The position numbers and the translations under genes are program-made. Positions 57,701 to 64,000 of a DNA stretch of 64,000 bases are shown here, piece after piece. This DNA is from Ciona savignyi. Its lineage: Eukaryota > Chordata > Ascidiacea > Phlebobranchia > Cionidae. Where the stretch lies: assembly GCA_000149265.1 (NCBI GenBank), contig CH001993.1:573355-637354 (forward strand), written 5' to 3'. Each line of letters opens with the position of its first letter. The stretch's first letter is position 1. The notes beneath the pieces are model-generated. The model searched no databases and was not told where the DNA came from. It saw only the letters and a list, made by a program, of their open reading frames with translations.

Positions 57701-60700
57701 ACCCTGGTAACATGTGACATTTGCAGGTTATCAAGTTCGGATTCATGTGACCAAGCCACTCACCCATCCACCCCTGGTCACCAACTCATCTTCTCGCCCC
57801 CACTCACCCCAGCTTCATCCAAACGACCCANNNNNNNNNNNNNNNNNNNNNNNNNNNNNNNNNNNNNNNNNNNNNNNNNNNNNNNNNNNNNNNNNNNNNN
57901 NNNNNNNNNNNNNNNNNNNNNNNNNNNNNNAGTTTCCATCCCCGTGATAGTGTTGTCATTTCGGTAGTTTTTATAGTACGCCTAATATAAATCGACCGCC
58001 TTTTCAGCCACACCGCTGTCGGTGATAGTTTTACAGACGTCCTTATGTTTGCGCTTATTATTGATCTGTCTCGCGGAATGACGTCATTAGCAGATTGATT
58101 CTCCGGCCAAGCATTACACCATGCACGGTATTGTGGACGATGTAGTTAATCAATGAATTTACAACATCGCATATGAAACCACTACCCCGTATATCATCCG
58201 ATCACTTAATATCCGGCATTACCCATGCAAAGATTATCCCCATAATTACAAAATTTATTAATATATTCCTAATAATATATTATCATGTAAAACATTACCC
58301 CAAATCACCCGATAATTTAATATACTGAATTACCAATGCAAGGATTATCTTCCTAATATCACCTGAAAACGTAAAAAATACGACATCACCCAGTTAAAGA
58401 TTACACCCGCTGTCACCCTTCAGACCGTGGTAACATGTGACATTTGCAGGTTATCAAGTTCGGATCTCATGTGACCAAGCCACTCACCCATCCACCCCTG
58501 GTCACCAACTCATGTTCTCGCCCCCACTCACCCCAGCTTCATCCAAACGACCCAGTATTGAAAACCTATCCGACCCCAGGCTACCCAGCACCCCAGGTTC
58601 CAAGTCCGACTCAAAGGAGTTGGAAGCAGTACAAGCACTGCTGTCAATCAAACAATCTCACCCCCCAATTCCACCCCTCTCCCCACCTCTCGCTAGTAAA
58701 CAACCCCTCAAGAAAAGAGCCGAGTTACGAATGACCAGTCCAACGGTAAGCCCCCCTCCTGACCCCCACCCCCATGTTAACAAGTGGTTTAATATCTTAA
58801 CAAGATTACCCACCCACAGAGGAAAGCAGTTTTCACCCAGGAGGATCGAGATAGGATGACTGCACTCGCTGAAGAGCATAATTACTTCGCTACTTCACCA
58901 AGAGGAGCCCATAAACCCAGCTACTTTGACCCAGCATTGCTCCAGATATTAGAGGAGCATAACTATAGGTAATTACATCAACTTCCACTTGTCAAATCGA
59001 ACTAATTTAATTTTATCTCAGCTGTCCATCAAGTCTGGCGCCAAAGACTCCACCCACAAAGTCCAGAGGTATGCGGTTTACATTGCTTAGGATAGGAGGA
59101 TAGGATAGGATATTCAACTTTATCGCCTTGAATGGAAAAACCAAGGAGGTTAACACACGGGCAATCGTCAGATCACCTCGCGCCCATCGTCGGGTTACCG
59201 GAGCTATTGCAGTGTGTTGTATATGATTAATACGTTTCTTCAATTTGGTAGAACCCATTAATTTGGTTGGTTTGTATCATGTTAATCTTCCCTTGTTTCA
59301 GATGAAAGTTCAGTGTTTGTTCCTGAATCCTTTTCTTCGATGTCGCAATCCCCGGTAAGTTTGAATATCATAGGTTGTTTAATAATAATAAGTTGGTTAT
59401 TGGTGGTTTATACTCGTTGTGGCAGGCGTCTGCTGCCGAGCTTGTCAAGCTGCGTCGCACGGCGTCCAAGGACCATGGGAGGATGGGGTATTTGGAGGTG
59501 GAGCCGTCGAGGGTGGCCATGGATCGGTTCAAACCCCGCACGCAGAGGGAGGAGTTGGGCATCTTGTACAAGATATGGGAGGCTGGTCTCGATGTGGAGG
59601 ACATGAAGGTTGGTTCAAGTTGATAGTTAGAATATTCATGTTTTATCCCTTTGAATGGAGAATCGCAAAGGTGCATTATCACAGGGGCAATCATTAGATT
59701 AGATTATCCTGCGCACACCGTCAGGTTTCCGGAGATATTGCAATTGTAATATATTGTTTATGATATTGCAATATGTTGTTAATGATTAGTACTTTCTTTG
59801 AATTTGATAGAACTTGTCATTCCACTGGGTTCAGGCGATATCCTGTGGGTGTCTTCTGCAAACCTTTTTTCGTATGTAGACCACTGACGCTCTTACCAAT
59901 TCCTCGCACCGAACGCACTAATCACTTCTTCCCAGCATTTGAGACACGTGTACGAAGAGATGCTTGCCACCCCTGGCGAGATGGGGTGGGTGAACGACAC
60001 CCACTGGGTCCCCCACCCTACCACCCACATCCCCACCGATGATGACGTCACGGGACTTTCCCCCACGAAGCGAGGACGAAGAAAGAGAAGGCAATCGAAG
60101 AAAGATGTTGCGGCTGATCCTCATGCCCATAAGACTGGTTGTGCAAGATCAGAAGGTTTTTATTCTCTTTTTTATTCTCTTTTGTATCCTCTTTTTTATT
60201 CTCTTTTTTTTCCTCTTTGTTTTCTCCATTTTTTCCATTTTTCCAATTTTTTTCGGAAGGTTTTTTTTCTTCTCCATTACTGCCTTTTGCTGTGTATTTT
60301 ATTTGTTTATGATTGAGACGTTAGTTCATTCATTGTTTGTTCAAGAAACAAATTGCAAGAAGTAATTCAATCACGACACAGAAACAGGAAACGGCAAAAC
60401 GAACAGTCGTTAAACACTTCATTAAAAAATATAAAGAGATATTGAATAAACGGACATATATGTAAGGCTATAAATGTAAGCAATACTACAATCAATTGCG
60501 AACAATTGTTTTATCATTAAACGATAAAATACAAATTGATTCAACTGATTTTTATTAGTGTCACAATTTGACATGCCAAAATGGAACGTAGTTTTATTAA
60601 TTGTCACTACAGAGTAGTTTTAAAAACACAGCCTCCTGCTGCACAGGGTGGTAAATATAGGACGATGTTGTCGAGTTGTTCCAGCAACCGCCGACTTGTA

Positions 60701-62396
60701 GATTTACAATATCCAAGCATTGTATGTCACACTATGACACACTTGTATGTATGACACACTCGCATCAACTTTATTTTATGTGTTCAGGCTACTACAAAGT
60801 GAACGACAGTACGAAGTTGATCCAGCGTCGTCTGATGTACCGGCAAGCCGATAACACTCCCCAACCACGTAGCAAGTCCAAGTATTCCAACGAATCTAGC
60901 AGCACGTCCGTGGTCGCGAACGAAAAGTCGCGCGAAACGCGTCATATGATGCGACGGATCGCCTCCGAATTCGGATCCGACGCGAGCGACCTCCTCAAGT
61001 ACAATCAACTTATGGTGAGTGTGGGTGGTAATACCATTAGTGTAAAATGAAGTTTAACAAGAAATCCGGCCATATTTGAACTGAAAATTAAGTAAGTTGA
61101 ACTGAAAATTCTGCCCTATCGTGGTATCAATTTCTGGTTAAAAAGTTACAGAAATATTGATACAACAACTAATAAAATATTTTAATATTTCCTGTTTATG
61201 AGTTTATTTGTTTTTGCTCTTGTAAAAAAGGCGATAATTAATAGAACACACATTAAAAATATACCAAAAGGAAAACTTGAAAGAAAACAAAAAAAACAAC
61301 AATCGTTATACTACGTCAGGCAAAAATAAAATAAAAACAATATACTTTTGTCGTTGACTAACACCTCCCCCCATAGTACCGCAAGAAATGTGTGAAGTTC
61401 AAGCGCAGCCACATCCACGGTTGGGGCTTGTTCGCCGAGGAGACGATTGGCGCGGACGAGATGGTGATTGAATACGTCGGTCAACTCGTGCGTTCTATAG
61501 TGGCCGACAGGCGGGAGGTGGAATACACCAAGCGTGGGATCGGGAGTTCCTATCTCTTCCGTATCGATACCGACCATATTATAGATGCCACTAAGTGTGG
61601 TAACTTCGCCAGGTTCATGAACCATTCGTGCAACGTAAGTAGATTGGGGGGGAAGATTTGTTCATTATCAAGCTATTTGGGGTGTGGCAGTCACTTAGTT
61701 TTAAATCTGCGCCATGGCTTAGTGTAAAGCTCCTGTCTAGTAAACAGAAGATCCTGGGTTCGATTCCCAGTGGTGACTTTTATGATAAACGTGTTTTAAA
61801 ATTAATGAATTAATTTGTCTCGTTTTCTGATTTTCAACTGTACAAAATGGTTTAGGATAGGATATTTATTTTATCCCTGTGAATGGGAAAACCAAGGGGG
61901 TTTACACACGGGCAATCGTCAGATTACCTCACGCCCACCGTCGGTTTACCGGAGCTATTGCAGTGTGTTCTATATGATTTACACGTCTCCTCAATTTGGT
62001 AGAACCCATTAATTTGCTGGATTCAGGCAATGTCCGTTAAGTACCTTACCCAAGTACACAACCGACTAGCTAGCGACCAGTTTCTGCAATATTTCGGCTG
62101 AAATGCAACGCATTAGACCACCATACTAACCCATCGGACCTTTTGTTTTCAGCGTGGTAACAAAAAGTTACCATCTCACTGTAATGCACGATTATGGTTT
62201 AATACTCTCCTTCCTTCCACAGCCAAGTTGCTACGCCAAAGTGATTTCCGTGGACGGTGCGAAGAAGATTGTCATTTATTCGAAAGACACGATCAAACCG
62301 TCGGACGAGATTACTTACGACTATAAGTTCCCGATTGAGGATGAGAAAATCCCGTGTTTTTGTGGAGCGTCTAACTGCAGGGGTACACTCAACTGA
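48712..62396 (+). CDS. SETD1: Histone H3K4 methyltransferase SETD1 (COMPASS catalytic subunit)
   Basis: About 25 exons; the largest is 51428-52671. The others start at 48712, 49202, 49669, 49889, 50269, 51109, 53105, 54027, 54235, 54674, 55779, 55950, 56153, 56344, 57162, 58450, 58820, 59022, 59302, 59426, 59936, 60788, 61377 and 62223. An RRM spans residues about 85-165 (LKLNDNV-like core and MGNIIRAEI). Exon 7 is an Arg/Ser/His/Pro-rich region. Exon 11 holds [19 protein letters not shown], typical of SETD1. Exons 21-23 form the nSET region, with Win motif GCARSEGYY for WDR5 binding split over an intron. The SET domain has [15 protein letters not shown] and ITYDYKF, and the post-SET ends [13 protein letters not shown]. 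Total is about 1750 aa, as in human SETD1A/B. It tri-methylates H3K4 at promoters. The exon 16/17 junction does not close in frame (see findings). Confidence 0.95.
50408..51077. repeat. Minisatellite in SETD1 intron 5, 17-bp unit
   Basis: About 39 nearly perfect copies of GAGTGATGCTGCTCATT, with variants GGTGATT and TTCATT. The first unit starts at the exon 5 donor itself (GTGAGTGATGCTG), and the array ends about 30 bp before the exon 6 acceptor, so it makes up nearly the whole intron. Confidence 0.95.
54353..54649 (+). mobile_element. tRNA-derived SINE, sense to SETD1
   Basis: Full-length copy in SETD1 intron 10. Its tail ends 24 bp before the exon 11 acceptor at 54673. Confidence 0.88.
55560..55746. 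mobile_element. Non-autonomous hAT-like element, 187 bp
   Basis: Same family and exact length as 21147-21333. The target duplication GTTTAAAA/GGTTAAAA has one mismatch. It lies in SETD1 intron 11. Confidence 0.87.
56493..57160. repeat. 27-bp tandem repeat in SETD1 intron 15, split by a SINE
   Basis: Iterations of CATGATCCACGAATCTC/ATGAACATCATA at 56493-56570 and 56857-57160. The array runs up to the exon 16 acceptor and creates long spurious His-rich open frames on both strands. Confidence 0.88.
56571..56857 (-). mobile_element. tRNA-derived SINE inside a tandem repeat
   Basis: Full-length copy, antisense to SETD1, inserted in the 27-bp repeat array and bordered by repeat units on both sides. 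Confidence 0.88.
57467..57830. repeat. First copy of a ~364-bp duplicated segment with part of a SETD1 exon
   Basis: Matches 58191-58554 with a few substitutions and single-base indels, and ends exactly at the N run. It includes the acceptor and first ~100 bp of SETD1 exon 17. The pattern suggests a second haplotype or an unmerged contig end. Confidence 0.88.
57831..57930. other. Assembly gap, 100 N
   Basis: Gap in the SETD1 gene, between two copies of the same exon start. Confidence 1.
58191..58554. repeat. Second copy of the ~364-bp duplicated segment
   Basis: Continues past 58554 into the rest of SETD1 exon 17, so this copy is the complete one. It has one extra C (GGATCTCATG against GGATTCATG) near the exon start, which changes the reading frame relative to the first copy. 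Confidence 0.88.
59089..59270 (-). mobile_element. SINE, 5'-truncated, antisense to SETD1
   Basis: Tail half only, 20 bp after the exon 19 donor in SETD1 intron 19. Confidence 0.82.
60156..60270. repeat. Pyrimidine-rich simple repeat
   Basis: Iterations of TTTTTTATTCTC directly after the SETD1 exon 22 donor (GTTTTTATTC). Confidence 0.8.
61708..61777 (+). pseudogene. tRNA-Thr(AGT)-like sequence in a SETD1 intron
   Basis: Seventy bases with A-box-like TGGCTTAGT, anticodon arm CTGTCTAGTAAACAG (loop CTAGTAA, anticodon AGT) and B box GGTTCGATTCC. The D loop is about 4 bases short and the last two acceptor-stem pairs do not match. It is probably a decayed tRNA-Thr copy, though a working gene cannot be fully excluded. 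Confidence 0.6.
61853..62138 (-). mobile_element. tRNA-derived SINE, antisense to SETD1
   Basis: Near full-length copy in the last SETD1 intron, between the two exons of the SET domain. Confidence 0.85.
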
Positions 62397-63727
62397 ATCC
62401 TACCTCTCATCACCGAGCGCATACTCATCAACCAACTGCACAGAAGCAGGTCTTCTGCTGAAAGAACTGTCGTCGAGTTTGCTCATAACACGCGTCATTA
62501 TTTTACAACGGTTGTCGCACCCCCCGTGTATTTTATTCACACTTATTGCTTATTTTGATACTTCCACAGTCAGTTCTGTTAGTCCATCTATGCGTTGTAG
62601 TAAAACAGAAGGTTTCTAGAATGTTTATTGATTCTATTGTCCACAAGCCCGCTGAAAACTCGGCACAAACGAATTTGAAGTTTTCAATCACGAACACGTT
62701 GAAGACTAACATCCGCGGTTAAATGATTACACAGCATTACACAGCTATTTTTAGATATGGGAGTTGCGAGATATGGTCGCTCAATTAACACCGCCGCGCA
62801 TGCCGTGTGTAATGAATACCAGGTTTGCGGTTTTGTCGCCACGAAATGATGTTAATATCCATCTTGTTCTTAAACTGGGTCTGTCTTGTTTGGAATGAAC
62901 AAAGGATGACCGGTCTAACAGCAGGATTGTGCCCTAATTCGGGGAAACAAAAGGGATCTACATATTTTAATATCACGTTCAAATTAAAACTTCCGAGAAA
63001 TTATTTGCGGCGGGAAGTCAATTCCACATTCGATATGTCGACTTTGACTAATCGCGTGTTGTGTAGCAAATATTTCGCTTTTACCCACACATCGGTTCGT
63101 TTTGAGAGAAGTGGCGTAAAAGAACAAAATAAATAAACAAAAGCCGAGAAAACCGACAGAGAGAAAATAAAAGCTCGCTTCCCGCCAGTCATTCAATGCT
63201 GCGAGCCCACGGCGAATCAGCACTTCAGTTAGCAGCTAGTCGACTGGTTAGTAGCTGCGCTTGCCGTTGTAATTATAAAATTCCTCAAGGAATTATTTAT
63301 CCGCGGTGCGTTCGTCTTAGATGTTAGTGATCGCTACCTATCTACCTAGCTTAGTACTTAGTTCGTAATCGCAAAGACGCCAATTACAAAACGTTAAGCC
63401 AATATTGACCTAATTGACTGTGGGCCCAGTAAGATAGCGTGGTAGAGCTGTCGTCACCGATATTTCAAGCTTTCAAACTTGAACAGGTTTAGTCAGGACA
63501 GAACTCTCGCTAGCAAGCAGCTAGAAGTTAAACTGTACACAGGACAGGTAGTTTTCACATGAAACAGTCAAGTATTATACCTACTATTATTTGAATCCTT
63601 TATGTTAGTTTCTGTATAATACGAGTAGTGGAGTTGATAATATATGAATATCTAACTTGAGTTATCGGGATTGGAATATTCCAAGTTAATTTCTGCGGCT
63701 TCTCAGCGGTTCTATCACCGCGAAGAA
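62397..63727. other. SETD1 3' region and upstream region of the next gene
   Basis: Should hold the SETD1 3' UTR and the promoter and 5' UTR of the gene starting at 63728. I see no AATAAA close to the stop and no coding exon. Confidence 0.5.
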
Positions 63728-63788
63728 ATGCGAGGACTATCGGTCTACATTCCGACCAAGTTGGTTTTCTGCTTGTGTTTGTTTGTCG
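63728..63788 (+). CDS. First exon of a secreted or membrane protein (partial)
   Basis: ATG at 63728 opens MRGLSVYIPTKLVFCLCLFV, a basic start followed by a hydrophobic core typical of a signal peptide, then a consensus donor GTAAGT at 63789 in phase 1. The rest of the gene lies beyond the window, so the product is unknown. Confidence 0.6.
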
Positions 63789-64000
63789 GTAAGTTTCAGT
63801 GTGTTAATCTAAGAGTGTCATCATCTAAGGCGCCGTAAAGGCGTTTATAAAAATATCACCAAAGGCGGTAAGAGACAGACGCCATTTGGTCTTAGATACC
63901 GACGGTTAGTTATATTTCTAGGACATGAATGTTAATCTGTAAGATAAACGCTGTAAGTTCGATTCAGAGTCGGTTTTTGAAACCACAGTTCCGCTTGAAT

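Overview
The window is animal nuclear DNA: genes broken into many short exons with GT/AG junctions, intronic SINEs and DNA transposons, and three 100-base assembly gaps. Protein matches are chordate-like. One roughly 300-bp tRNA-derived SINE, ending in an (ATCCT)n tail, recurs more than 20 times. Together with the compact introns this points to a sea squirt, most likely Ciona intestinalis/robusta. The species is an inference from the repeat type and gene content, not proven.

Layout from left to right. 133-1604 (-): first three coding exons of SMARCB1/SNF5. 5000-5512 (+): single-exon LYSMD1/2-type LysM protein. 6127-10321 (+): complete five-exon MRPL10. 12008-13210 (-): last two exons of a leucine-rich-repeat-like protein, on a contig whose placement is doubtful. 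14573-32180 (-): complete 21-exon NPC1-family sterol transporter (about 1345 aa). 35591-38307 (-): complete five-exon CAP-superfamily secreted or anchored protein. 39952-44312 (+): complete 12-exon gene for an unrecognised 536-aa, probably nuclear protein. 44343-45926 (-): LINS1 (Lines homologue), convergent with the previous gene, with only 30 bp between stop codons. 48712-62396 (+): SETD1, a COMPASS H3K4 methyltransferase of about 1750 aa. 63728 to the window end (+): first exon of a secreted or membrane protein.

The genes do not form an operon or a single pathway. They are housekeeping and chromatin genes (SMARCB1, SETD1), a mitochondrial ribosomal protein, a lysosomal sterol transporter, and several secreted or unknown proteins, packed head-to-head and tail-to-tail. 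All multi-exon models were built by hand from splice sites and reading phase. NPC1, MRPL10, the CAP gene, the 536-aa gene and LINS1 close in frame from start to stop. SETD1 closes everywhere except at one junction (about 57162-58450), next to an assembly gap where an exon is duplicated with a one-base difference.

Mobile DNA is the other main content: the tRNA-derived SINE, five non-autonomous hAT-like elements with terminal inverted repeats and 8-bp target duplications, a foldback family with a TTAGGG-like core, and several minisatellites in introns. I saw no bacterial, viral or CRISPR features and no obviously new multi-gene system. The points most worth following are the SINE tails that serve as splice-acceptor tracts, the convergent gene pair with overlapping 3' ends, the arginine/serine-rich insert in SETD1, the unrecognised 536-aa protein, and the assembly duplications at the gaps.
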